This document shows positions 33,527 through 39,337 of a DNA stretch of 39,337 bases, one piece after another. The notes under the pieces are model-generated. The model did not search any database. It saw only the letters and a list, made by a program, of their open reading frames with translations, and was not told where the DNA came from. The translations under genes and the position numbers were made by a program. This DNA is from Clostridia bacterium. GTDB taxonomy: Bacteria > Bacillota > Clostridia > Christensenellales > Borkfalkiaceae. Every line of letters begins with the position of its first letter. Position 1 is the first letter of the stretch. The DNA is taken from the NCBI GenBank assembly GCA_900769545.1, contig CAAGGZ010000108.1, positions 1 through 39,337 on the forward strand. Direction: 5' to 3'.

Positions 33527-34213
33527 TTACATATATAAAACCAAATCATCTATCTTTTTCTTTTTTAAATACCATTTCAAAGGAGTTCTGCATTCAAACT
33601 CCAATGCTTGCGCAGGACAACGAGCCACACACCGCAAACAACGAACACATTTTTGATTGGGCTTCCCATTTTGCATAGCTTTATACACACACTCCCTTTC
33701 ACACAAGCCACAACCAATACAACGGTTGTTTTTTACAATTTTTACGCCAATACGGCTTCTCCAGCTCATCGCAAAATTCGCCAACGGATTTTTATAGGAA
33801 CGAGGAATATCTACCTTTTGGTCGCTCCCCTGCTTTTCCACGAGCGGCTGTAACCGCTCAAATGCGAGGAAGCTTTCTTCTGCTAAATAGGTATGCTTTG
33901 TCGGCACGTATGCCGCCGCAATAAAAGAATGGTGTCCCCCATATTTCTTTTGCAATTCCTTTAAAACGTTGCCGTAACACATTCTCCCATATGTTGCAAC
34001 CGCTGTAAAGCCCTCGCTTTTCGTCCGTTTCAAAAACGCACAAACGGGCGTAGGCGCGTTTTGACAATATACGGGAAACACCAAAATCAGCCGCTTAAAC
34101 GCCGTTTCTTTGCACTCCTCTAATGCGCGCAAAGGAAAACCTGTTTTTTCCGCCAAATACGCCGCAATTTTTTTGCTTTCCCCTGTATTGGAAAAATATA
34201 CAACTGCCCTCAT
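33527..34213 (-). CDS. Flavodoxin-like protein with two [4Fe-4S] ferredoxin motifs
   Basis: This is a 228-residue cytoplasmic redox protein. The N-terminal half is flavodoxin-like, with the phosphate-binding loop FSNTGES at residues 7-13. The C-terminal half holds two cluster motifs, CIGCGLCERECVYKA (from about residue 165) and CVRCLRCVARCPAQA. Such EFR1-type proteins pass electrons to partner enzymes. The start at 34213 overlaps the stop of the PP-loop gene in an ATGA junction, so the two are co-translated. The flavodoxin core is shorter than in free flavodoxins. It probably supplies electrons to a reaction involving the PP-loop protein (inference from the pairing). Confidence 0.87.
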   Translation of the reverse strand: MRAVVYFSNTGESKKIAAYLAEKTGFPLRALEECKETAFKRLILVFPVYCQNAPTPVCAFLKRTKSEGFTAVATYGRMCYGNVLKELQKKYGGHHSFIAAAYVPTKHTYLAEESFLAFERLQPLVEKQGSDQKVDIPRSYKNPLANFAMSWRSRIGVKIVKNNRCIGCGLCERECVYKAMQNGKPNQKCVRCLRCVARCPAQALEFECRTPLKWYLKKKKIDDLVLYM

Positions 34214-35598
34214 TCTTCTAAATATCCTTTCATAATGGCACATTCGGGGATTTCTTGCAAGGAAAAACCAAGCTCTTGCTTTAACTCCGCCATAGCCTCT
34301 TCTCGAGTAACGTTGCCGTCTCGACTCGCCAAGGAAATTTCCAACGCGCTGAACGCAATCATATCGCTTTGCATATCGTAAAACCGCTTGAATTGTGAAT
34401 ACTCCTTACAACGCTCGATTTGACAGCTCGTATGCAAGCCCTTCACCGCCTCATCGGGCGCAACCCAACCGCATTCCTGCTCCAATGTGGTTTTTATCTC
34501 TCGCCAATTATACTTTCCGCCGCAAACGTCGTTAAGATCCACCTGCACAAAGGCAGGGATATTCCCCGACCAAGAAGAGCGTCTAATCGCCTTTTTGAGC
34601 GGCTCCACCATATGCGGAACTTCGTGAATCGCCTTAACGACGTTGGATACGAGTGTGTTTTTATAGCCGACTGCTTTTTTGAAAAACGTATCCCCCTTTG
34701 CAAGGTGTTTCATCGTCATCAGCGTATGCAGTTGCCCTTTTTTGAGCGGCGGATGGAGCGTCAACACTCGCCCAACGCCTAACAGCGCATTTAAAAACTT
34801 ATTTTCGGGGAAGGTATAGACGAACTTTGGCGACATGTTATTATAATACAAGCCAAGGAGCTGCGCAGGCTCGTTCCCTGCAATGAAATACGGAACTTTA
34901 TTCGCCACAAGTTCGGGATAAAACAAAACGTAAGCGAGCGACGGACAAGCGCAGGTATTGCCGCTAAGCGCATACAGTTTTTTATACATTTTTCGCAAAT
35001 CCTCATTAGAGACTTTACGCGTAATAAACTCCACACCGTCCAATGTACGCTTTGCGCCCTCAATACTCCGTCTTGCGCTCTCTGACATATAGGGAATTTC
35101 CCAAGTCAGCGCCACCACACGCAATTTTTGAATCTTAGAAAGATAATACAAAAGATAGGTGGAGTCCTTTCCGCCCGTGTAGAACACGGCAACGTCAAAA
35201 CGGGATTTTTTAGAGCGCGGAAAGCTGTTCATAATTGGCACGACGCTCTTGAGCTTTTCCGTTTCTTTTTTGGTTTGACACATAGGACATTTCCCATCAC
35301 CATCAAACTCTAAGCCCGGTATAATAAAATCGTTTGCGACGCAGGTTTTGCAAAACGTTGCTTCGTCTAAACTTTTCGGAATATATTTCCTTTGCGCTGT
35401 AAGCACAATTTGATTACCTAAAAACGTACGGAGTATTTGCTGTTCTTCCGTCGTCAAAGTACAGGGCAATTTTTGAATAATATTCTGCTGTTTTTTGTTT
35501 AAGCGAACGGTATTTTGGAATAAATGCTCTTTATTCCTCAATCCGTAATATTTTATGTATTTTCCCTCCAACTTCCAACGGCTTTGTAAATCGTACAT
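34210..35598 (-). CDS. PP-loop ATPase, related to N-acetyl-sugar amidotransferase-type proteins
   Basis: This 462-residue cytoplasmic protein activates a substrate by adenylation. The PP-loop is VFYTGGKDS (residues 138-146), matching the SGGxDS class. Before it lies a zinc-ribbon-like unit, FCKTC (Cys83, Cys86) and GKCPMC (Cys104, Cys107), spaced by IIPGLEFDGD. This recalls WbpG/PseA-type sugar amidotransferases. C-terminal cysteines in LHTSCQIERCKEY may bind another metal or cluster. AAGGAG precedes the start. The gene is coupled to the flavodoxin-ferredoxin gene, which classical amidotransferases do not have next to them, so a reductive or sulfur-transfer step is possible. The exact substrate is unknown. 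Confidence 0.82.
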   Translation of the reverse strand: MYDLQSRWKLEGKYIKYYGLRNKEHLFQNTVRLNKKQQNIIQKLPCTLTTEEQQILRTFLGNQIVLTAQRKYIPKSLDEATFCKTCVANDFIIPGLEFDGDGKCPMCQTKKETEKLKSVVPIMNSFPRSKKSRFDVAVFYTGGKDSTYLLYYLSKIQKLRVVALTWEIPYMSESARRSIEGAKRTLDGVEFITRKVSNEDLRKMYKKLYALSGNTCACPSLAYVLFYPELVANKVPYFIAGNEPAQLLGLYYNNMSPKFVYTFPENKFLNALLGVGRVLTLHPPLKKGQLHTLMTMKHLAKGDTFFKKAVGYKNTLVSNVVKAIHEVPHMVEPLKKAIRRSSWSGNIPAFVQVDLNDVCGGKYNWREIKTTLEQECGWVAPDEAVKGLHTSCQIERCKEYSQFKRFYDMQSDMIAFSALEISLASRDGNVTREEAMAELKQELGFSLQEIPECAIMKGYLEE

Positions 35599-35607
35599 AT
35601 TCTCTCC

Positions 35608-35655
35608 TTATTTCAACGCAGACATGGGCGCAATCGACCCGTTCAATACGTACAT
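35608..35655 (-). other. Possible 15-codon upstream reading frame inside the repeat
   Basis: On the minus strand the 5' leader of the PP-loop mRNA contains ATG...TAA encoding MYVLNGSIAPMSALK. The stop codon runs straight into the next ribosome binding site (TAAGGAG), 9 bases before the PP-loop start codon. No ribosome binding site precedes the short frame, so translation is uncertain. Confidence 0.35.
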
Positions 35656-35690
35656 GGGTGGGTTGTTTTGTACTTCAACGCAGACATGGT
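35611..35690. repeat. Interspersed repeat, copy 2 (in the 5' leader of the PP-loop gene)
   Basis: This is the partner of 33454-33526. It contains TTCAACGCAGACATGG twice (at 35612 and 35674) around the TTCAATACGTACATGGGTGG unit. It lies wholly within the transcribed leader between the promoter (35719-35747) and the start codon (35598). Confidence 0.85.
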
Positions 35691-35718
35691 ACGCTCTTTT
35701 ATAATTTTTCTTTTCTAT

Positions 35719-35747
35719 ATTTTACCATACTTTTGTATATATGTCAA
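35719..35747 (-). promoter_or_regulatory. Promoter of the PP-loop/ferredoxin operon
   Basis: On the minus strand, TTGACA (35742-35747), a 17-bp spacer and TAAAAT (35719-35724), giving a leader of about 115 nt that spans the repeat. Confidence 0.82.
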
Positions 35748-35757
35748 TAGAGATAAT

Positions 35758-35798
35758 AAAAAAGAAGCCGAGTGCTTTCGCGGACACTCGACCTCTCT
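35758..35798 (-). terminator. Terminator of the SPFH-protein gene
   Basis: On the minus strand, a stem CGAGTG/CACTCG with an extended imperfect base is followed by CTTCTTTTTT, 37 bases past the stop at 35835. Confidence 0.7.
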
Positions 35799-35834
35799 TT
35801 TTAAAGCGACTCTCTTTTCAAGGAGTATTTTTCA

Positions 35835-36917
35835 TTATTCAACTACGCTGTCGTTTTCTCCCGTGGAAGGCATCGGGATCATAATGCTCGCCGAATCCCC
35901 TGCCACAACGGTGGGCAATTCGCCATCCCACTTCGCAAGATATTCAATATACTTCATGTAATCGGTAATCAACTGAATTTCTTCGGAGCTCTTGCCCTCG
36001 AATTCAATCGTATACACGATGCTTTCTACGCCATCCTCGTCAACAAGCTTTTCTTCGTTGATGACAAAGCCAAGCGCTCTCGCAACTTCGATAGACTTGA
36101 GCTGAATCGCGCGCGCTTCCGCTTTTGCAACCTCAACCTGCGCTTGAGCGTCTGCCTTCGCGCTCTCAATCTTTGCTTCTGCGGCAAGTTTTGCTACCTC
36201 CAATTCCTTTTCAGCGTTTACGATAGCCGTCTGCTTTTCGTATTCCGCCTTGAGCTTTTCCTGCTCCGCAATCATCTTATCTTCAACCGTCTTTTCAAAC
36301 GCTGCCGAAAAATCAATGTTCGTCAATACAACAGCAACAATATTTACACAGTATTCGTCGGTAACGGTTTCTTTGATAATCTCTTCCACCTGCGGCGAAA
36401 TCGTCGAACGCGTCTCGATAATACTCATTGCCGAGTACGAAGAAAGCTTGGATTTGGTTTTTTCAGTAGCGATACTCTCGATTCTGTTTCCAAGTACGTT
36501 CAAAGAGCCGTATTTATTGGCAATTTCAATTACTTTAGAAGATTCAATCTGGTACTGAACCGTCATCGCAACGTCCATCGTCTGCGCGTCTTTGGAATAT
36601 GCCTGCGTGGTAATTACCATGTTTTGTACTTTTGCGTCGTACATATCATAGGTATTCGTTACCCAAAAATCAAAATACGTACCTGCCGTGCGGACTTTTT
36701 CCGCTTTACCAAGATACTTAACAACAGCAACCTCACCTGCTTGCACCGTGTGAAAGCTCATAGGAATAAAGGCAAACAAAAGACCGCAAGCAGCCGCTAA
36801 AACCGCCATAAACGAGCCTTGTTTACGTCTATTCTTCTTGAAATGGTGATAACTGTAAAATACAGCCGCACCGAAACCCACCGCAAAAATTGCGCCTAAA
36901 ATTGTAGCAATAGCCAT
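35835..36917 (-). CDS. SPFH/band-7 (prohibitin-like) membrane protein
   Basis: This is a 360-residue membrane-anchored scaffold. Two hydrophobic helices lie at about residues 3-22 and 36-53. An SPFH domain follows (about 57-215: AGEVAVVKYLGKAEKVRTAG, then MDVAMTVQYQIE). A long Ala/Glu/Lys coiled coil covers about 215-280. The C-terminal 80 residues form a separate acidic domain ending in a Pro/Ser tail. Bacterial members organise membrane microdomains or guard proteases; no partner protease gene is adjacent. AAGGAG lies about 13 bases before the ATG, longer than usual. A TATAAT box is at 36952-36957. Confidence 0.88.
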   Translation of the reverse strand: MAIATILGAIFAVGFGAAVFYSYHHFKKNRRKQGSFMAVLAAACGLLFAFIPMSFHTVQAGEVAVVKYLGKAEKVRTAGTYFDFWVTNTYDMYDAKVQNMVITTQAYSKDAQTMDVAMTVQYQIESSKVIEIANKYGSLNVLGNRIESIATEKTKSKLSSYSAMSIIETRSTISPQVEEIIKETVTDEYCVNIVAVVLTNIDFSAAFEKTVEDKMIAEQEKLKAEYEKQTAIVNAEKELEVAKLAAEAKIESAKADAQAQVEVAKAEARAIQLKSIEVARALGFVINEEKLVDEDGVESIVYTIEFEGKSSEEIQLITDYMKYIEYLAKWDGELPTVVAGDSASIMIPMPSTGENDSVVE

Positions 36918-36951
36918 TTTTTTATTTTATCTCCTTATTTATTGTAATAAC

Positions 36952-36957
36952 ATTATA
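36952..36957 (-). promoter_or_regulatory. Possible -10 box of the SPFH gene
   Basis: There is a TATAAT on the minus strand 35 bases before the start codon. No good -35 hexamer lies 16-18 bp upstream, so only the -10 element is supported. Confidence 0.4.
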
Positions 36958-37030
36958 ACATAACGCCCCAAAAAAGAAAATAACAATTTTGTAAAAATAG
37001 ATGATTCAATTTCTACAAAATTCGCAAAAT

Positions 37031-37540
37031 TTATCTCTTTTCCATTAGAGCATTATACTTTTCCATATCAATTTTGCCCGTAGCCAACATACGCTCCGTC
37101 CAAAACTGCAACGTTTCCACCGTAACGGAAATTTTTTCCAGCTCCGATTGAATACGAATAAACTCCTCTAACTCGTCGTCGCCAATTACGCCGTCTGCGG
37201 TGATGTTTATAAGCGTTTCCTGCTCCCTGCGTATGGAATTGAGCGACGCAAGGAGCTCCAATACCACCTGCGACAAGTCCTTGACTTTGATTTCCGGCGT
37301 ATATTTCTCGCCTATCGGGCACTTTTGCGAGCAATAGTAGTTGCAAAGCTCTGGTTTTTTATAAGCGTCCGCCATAGCGATAACATCCCAAGGCGTTTCT
37401 TCCATTTTCTCGTTTTCGATACGCTCGATTCTGTACGGCTCCAAATACGTCAATTCACTTGCCTGTTCTCGGGTTAAATCTAACTCTTCACGAGCGACCT
37501 GATACACCGTTTTTCGTTTTTTTGTTGAAACTCTTCCCAT
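37031..37540 (-). CDS. Small HTH-like protein with a cysteine pair, function unknown
   Basis: This is a 169-residue soluble protein. Residues about 12-45 (VYQVAREELDLTREQASELT, then RIERIENEK) look like a Cro/CI-type helix-turn-helix that has drifted from the consensus. It is followed by a short cysteine stretch CNYYCSQKC and then a long charged helical region to the end, probably a coiled coil. It may be a regulator or an adaptor. GAGGG precedes the start, and a consensus promoter lies at 37565-37593. Confidence 0.75.
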   Translation of the reverse strand: MGRVSTKKRKTVYQVAREELDLTREQASELTYLEPYRIERIENEKMEETPWDVIAMADAYKKPELCNYYCSQKCPIGEKYTPEIKVKDLSQVVLELLASLNSIRREQETLINITADGVIGDDELEEFIRIQSELEKISVTVETLQFWTERMLATGKIDMEKYNALMEKR

Positions 37541-37564
37541 AATACCCTCTTTATGTTATGCACC

Positions 37565-37593
37565 ATTATAGCATATAACGTGTGTTTTGTCAA
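37565..37593 (-). promoter_or_regulatory. Promoter of the small HTH-like gene
   Basis: On the minus strand, consensus TTGACA (37588-37593), a 17-bp spacer and consensus TATAAT (37565-37570). Confidence 0.85.
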
Positions 37594-37633
37594 CATACGG
37601 AGCAAAGATTCAAGCTCCACGATGGAATATAAT

Positions 37634-37662
37634 GAAAACCGAGCATTAAAATACTCGGTCTT
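37634..37662 (-). terminator. Terminator of the 139-residue lipoprotein gene
   Basis: On the minus strand, ACCGAG-TATTTTAATG-CTCGGT is followed by TTTTC, 10 bases past the stop at 37672. Confidence 0.7.
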
Positions 37663-37671
37663 ATTGATAAA

Positions 37672-38091
37672 TCATTTATTAAAATTAGGAATTTCTTCCA
37701 AATATGACTCGGCGATATATATATCCCCATCCGTTGCTGTCATAATAACATTTTTGGAACATGAAATTATTTCCTTCCAACCATGGCTCACAGAGTCCTC
37801 ATCTGCATCTACACTGTTATATTTTACTCCATCATAAAAACAAGCGATCGTATCATCGTCCACAATTTCATATTTAAAGGAAATTGTATAAGAAGATTTA
37901 CGAAATTTTCCCGTTCCATCTTTATAAAAAATATAATAATACCTTAGCTCCCCTCTGCCTACACTCCAATCTTCTATATATTTTTCCCCATAACGCAAAT
38001 GTATCGTATCTCCTATTACGGAGCACGCAGAAAATATTGCCGTCGATAACATTATAGCCATTGACAACAAACAACAAAGTAGTTTTTTCAT
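37672..38091 (-). CDS. Small lipoprotein under control of a divergent XRE repressor
   Basis: This 139-residue exported protein has a signal ending in the lipobox FSAC (Cys23). The mature part is Tyr-rich and beta-patterned (YYYIFYKDGTGKFRKSSYTI, then FKYEIVDDDTIACFYDG). This resembles the compact barrel of small bacterial lipocalin- or DUF-type lipoproteins, but I cannot name the family. It is divergent from an XRE-type gene, and its promoter spacer contains a full operator, so it is almost certainly controlled by that repressor. No other gene is in the unit. Confidence 0.75.
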   Translation of the reverse strand: MKKLLCCLLSMAIMLSTAIFSACSVIGDTIHLRYGEKYIEDWSVGRGELRYYYIFYKDGTGKFRKSSYTISFKYEIVDDDTIACFYDGVKYNSVDADEDSVSHGWKEIISCSKNVIMTATDGDIYIAESYLEEIPNFNK

Positions 38092-38153
38092 AAAGCTTTC
38101 CTTCCTTTTTACTTTTTTAATAGTTGTTAGACAAAAATTACAACTCTATCTAT

Positions 38154-38182
38154 ATTATACGGAACATTTTGTTCCATGTCAA
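38154..38182 (-). promoter_or_regulatory. Promoter of the lipoprotein gene, with an operator in the spacer
   Basis: On the minus strand, consensus TTGACA (38177-38182), a 17-bp spacer and consensus TATAAT (38154-38159). The spacer is occupied by the palindrome GGAACATTTTGTTCC (38161-38175). Confidence 0.88.
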
Positions 38183-38204
38183 GTATTTTGGAACAAAATG
38201 TTCT
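38161..38204. promoter_or_regulatory. Paired operators of the XRE repressor
   Basis: Two dyads share the form GAAC-n5-GTTC: GGAACATTTTGTTCC (38161-38175) and GGAACAAAATGTTCT (38190-38204), with centres 29 bp apart. The first fills the spacer of the lipoprotein promoter. The second touches the TAAAAT box (38204-38209) of the XRE gene. The half-sites resemble LexA/DinR boxes, but the gap is 5 rather than 4 bases, and the adjacent gene encodes a Cro/CI-type protein. Confidence 0.75.
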
Positions 38205-38215
38205 AAAATAAAAGT

Positions 38216-38425
38216 ATGAGGAATACATTTTCGGAACAATTATATGCTTTAAGGATAGAGCATAACCTTTCTCGAGCGCAACTTGCAGAAAAGCTGAACG
38301 TTTCTGTTCGGCTGGTTTCTTATTGGGAAAAAGGGCAACGGGAATGCGGTTTTGACATGTTGATTGAAATTGCCGATTTATTTTCTGTTAGTTTGGACTA
38401 CTTATTAGGCAGAAAGGAATATTGA
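38216..38425 (+). CDS. Small XRE-family (Cro/CI-type) repressor
   Basis: This 69-residue protein is essentially one helix-turn-helix domain (LSRAQLAEKLNVSVRLVSYW, then EKGQR), ending in SVSLDYLLGRKEY. This is typical of minimal repressors that bind as dimers. The gene is divergent from the lipoprotein gene and lies next to two matching operators, so it probably represses both genes. There is no Shine-Dalgarno sequence. TAAAAT at 38204-38209 puts the likely transcription start on the ATG itself, implying a leaderless mRNA. A terminator follows at 38437. Confidence 0.9.
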   Translation: MRNTFSEQLYALRIEHNLSRAQLAEKLNVSVRLVSYWEKGQRECGFDMLIEIADLFSVSLDYLLGRKEY

Positions 38426-38436
38426 TATTACCATAT

Positions 38437-38467
38437 AAAAACACAGGTTCAACGCCTGTGTTTTTTG
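38437..38467 (+). terminator. Intrinsic terminator of the XRE gene
   Basis: AAACACAGG-TTCAACG-CCTGTGTTT is followed by further T residues, 12 bases past the stop at 38425. Confidence 0.88.
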
Positions 38468-38480
38468 TTATATTTAGCAC

Positions 38481-38520
38481 TCCACGCCGTCCGAGCAGGA
38501 CAAACTTACCCCCACTTTTC
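38481..38520. repeat. Short direct repeat, left copy
   Basis: CGTCCGAG-C-AGGACAAACTT and the following CCCCACTT recur with few changes at 38778-38817. Confidence 0.75.
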
Positions 38521-38811
38521 AAGCAAGAAAAAACCGCGCGTCATATATTCCCAACATGCAGCGGTAGAAGAATTAGTATAGCGAACAGAAAAACATTTCA
38601 TTCCATCCTTTGCGGCAGATAAGTTTATTCCAACGAATACAAGAAAAAGCGTTCCGCCTTGGTACAAGGCAGAAAAATGACGCATAACTTTAGACGAAAG
38701 CTTGCTTGTGGATAAGGTTATTGCATCATTTTTTACTAAGCGCAATGCGCTGAATAGAATTTTTCGCACGTATTCAAGTTCTCCGTCCGAGTAGGACAAA
38801 CTTGCCGCCAC
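38506..38811 (-). pseudogene. Doubtful 101-codon reading frame between the short repeats
   Basis: A minus-strand frame could encode a peptide beginning at a GTG (MAASLSYSDGELEYVRK in part) and ending FFLLEKWG. There is no ribosome binding site, no promoter and no recognised domain, and both ends lie in a repeated sequence. It lies directly behind the rRNA terminator. It is more likely a gene remnant than a working gene. Confidence 0.2.
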
Positions 38812-38817
38812 TTGGAA
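38778..38817. repeat. Short direct repeat, right copy
   Basis: CGTCCGAG-T-AGGACAAACTT followed by GCCGCCACTTGG matches 38481-38520 in the same orientation, about 290 bp away. Confidence 0.75.
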
Positions 38818-38854
38818 TAAAAAAAAAGCTCTACTCGTTTGAGTAAAGCTTTTT
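38815..38854 (-). terminator. Terminator of the rRNA operon
   Basis: On the minus strand, AAAGCTTTACTC-AAAC-GAGTAGAGCTTT (one bulge) is followed by a long T-run, about 10 bases beyond the 5S gene. Confidence 0.88.
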
Positions 38855-38863
38855 GAATGAAAA

Positions 38864-38976
<113 letters not shown>

Positions 38977-39170
38977 ATGGTTATATATCTACGTCTTTTC
39001 AAGACGTCTACATATACATATTTAATAATCTTCTTCAGAAGATTAACAACTACATAGCAAATTTACGAAAGTCAATTTCTCATATATTATTTGTGAGCTC
39101 GTAAAAATTATAGATTTTCTTTAATCAAAGATTTGTAGTTAGCTTTCAAATCTCATTCGTTTGTAATGAG
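38977..39170. other. 23S-5S spacer, no tRNA gene
   Basis: This AT-rich spacer contains small dyads (ACGTCTT/AAGACGT at about 38991-39007, AATCTTCT/AGAAGATT at about 39027-39044, CTCATT/AATGAG at about 39152-39170). They are probably processing stems. No tRNA cloverleaf is seen. Confidence 0.7.
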
Positions 39171-39171
39171 A

Positions 39172-39337
39172 TCAAGCCAAACGACCTATTAGTATCGGTC
39201 AGCTAATACATTGCTGCATTTACACCTCCGACCTATCAACCTTGTTGTCTACAAGGGGTCTTCAGGGATACCTTATCTTGAAGCGAGTTTCACGCTTAGA
39301 TGCTTTCAGCGTTTATCTCAACCGCACTCCGCTACCC
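39172..39337 (-). rRNA. rrl: 23S ribosomal RNA, 3' end (partial)
   Basis: The minus strand carries the conserved 3' region of 23S rRNA; on the plus strand it reads CCTATTAGTATCGGTCAGCT, CACCTCCGACCTATCAACCT and CTTAGATGCTTTCAGCG. The gene continues beyond the window. The 3' end is placed by similarity to known rRNA and may be off by several bases. Confidence 0.95.

Noticed and set aside
33454..35690. CRISPR array or insertion sequence
   Set aside because: There are only two copies of the repeat, with no regular spacers. No transposase gene or terminal inverted repeats are present.
38161..38204. LexA (SOS) boxes
   Set aside because: The half-sites match GAAC/GTTC, but the gap is 5 rather than 4 bases, and a dedicated XRE gene is adjacent. 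They are called as that gene's operators instead.

Overview
This window looks like a chromosomal segment from a low- to moderate-GC Firmicute, most likely an uncultured gut-type Clostridium relative. Supporting signs are strong AGGAGG-type ribosome binding sites, many sigma-A promoters with 17-bp spacers, MsmX-dependent-style sugar ABC transporters without their own ATPase, Flg_new/InlB-type surface repeats, a YgjV-like membrane protein and a PerR-type regulator. The rRNA operon (23S then 5S, minus strand) enters at the right edge. Genus-level placement is not possible from sequence reading alone.

Left part (1-6800): the 3' end of an unrecognised gene, a nested palindromic element, an AAA+ ATPase with a DUF4143 C-terminal region, a tRNA 3'-end scar with its terminator, a cytoplasmic GH35 beta-galactosidase, an XRE/TPR regulator and a HAD phosphatase. 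The last two are transcribed divergently from recognisable promoters.

Central glycan region (6804-30683): a divergent promoter pair at about 20030-20165 drives an AraC-type regulator to the right (possibly as a leaderless mRNA). To the left it drives a roughly 13-kb, seven-gene run: sugar-binding lipoprotein, a permease carrying an extracytoplasmic domain of about 500 residues, a second permease, two large lipoproteins, a helical surface protein and a Gfo/Idh/MocA oxidoreductase. A strong stem-loop separates the binding protein from the permeases. To the right of the AraC gene lie a 2198-residue secreted multidomain protein with a C-terminal glycosidase-like barrel, co-transcribed with a 39-residue peptide gene, and a second two-gene unit (YgjV-like membrane protein plus a cytoplasmic glycosidase-like protein). 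I read the whole as a glycan binding, import and processing locus; the substrate cannot be read from the sequence.

Right part (30750-39337): an acyltransferase membrane protein, tRNA-Gly(CCC) next to a duplicated copy of its own 3' end and terminator, a PerR/Fur regulator, small lipoproteins, and a two-gene PP-loop ATPase plus flavodoxin-ferredoxin unit bracketed by a repeat of about 70 bp. These are followed by an SPFH/band-7 protein, a small HTH-like protein and a divergent lipoprotein/XRE-repressor pair with two matching operators. The segment ends with a short repeat pair and the 5S and partial 23S rRNA genes.
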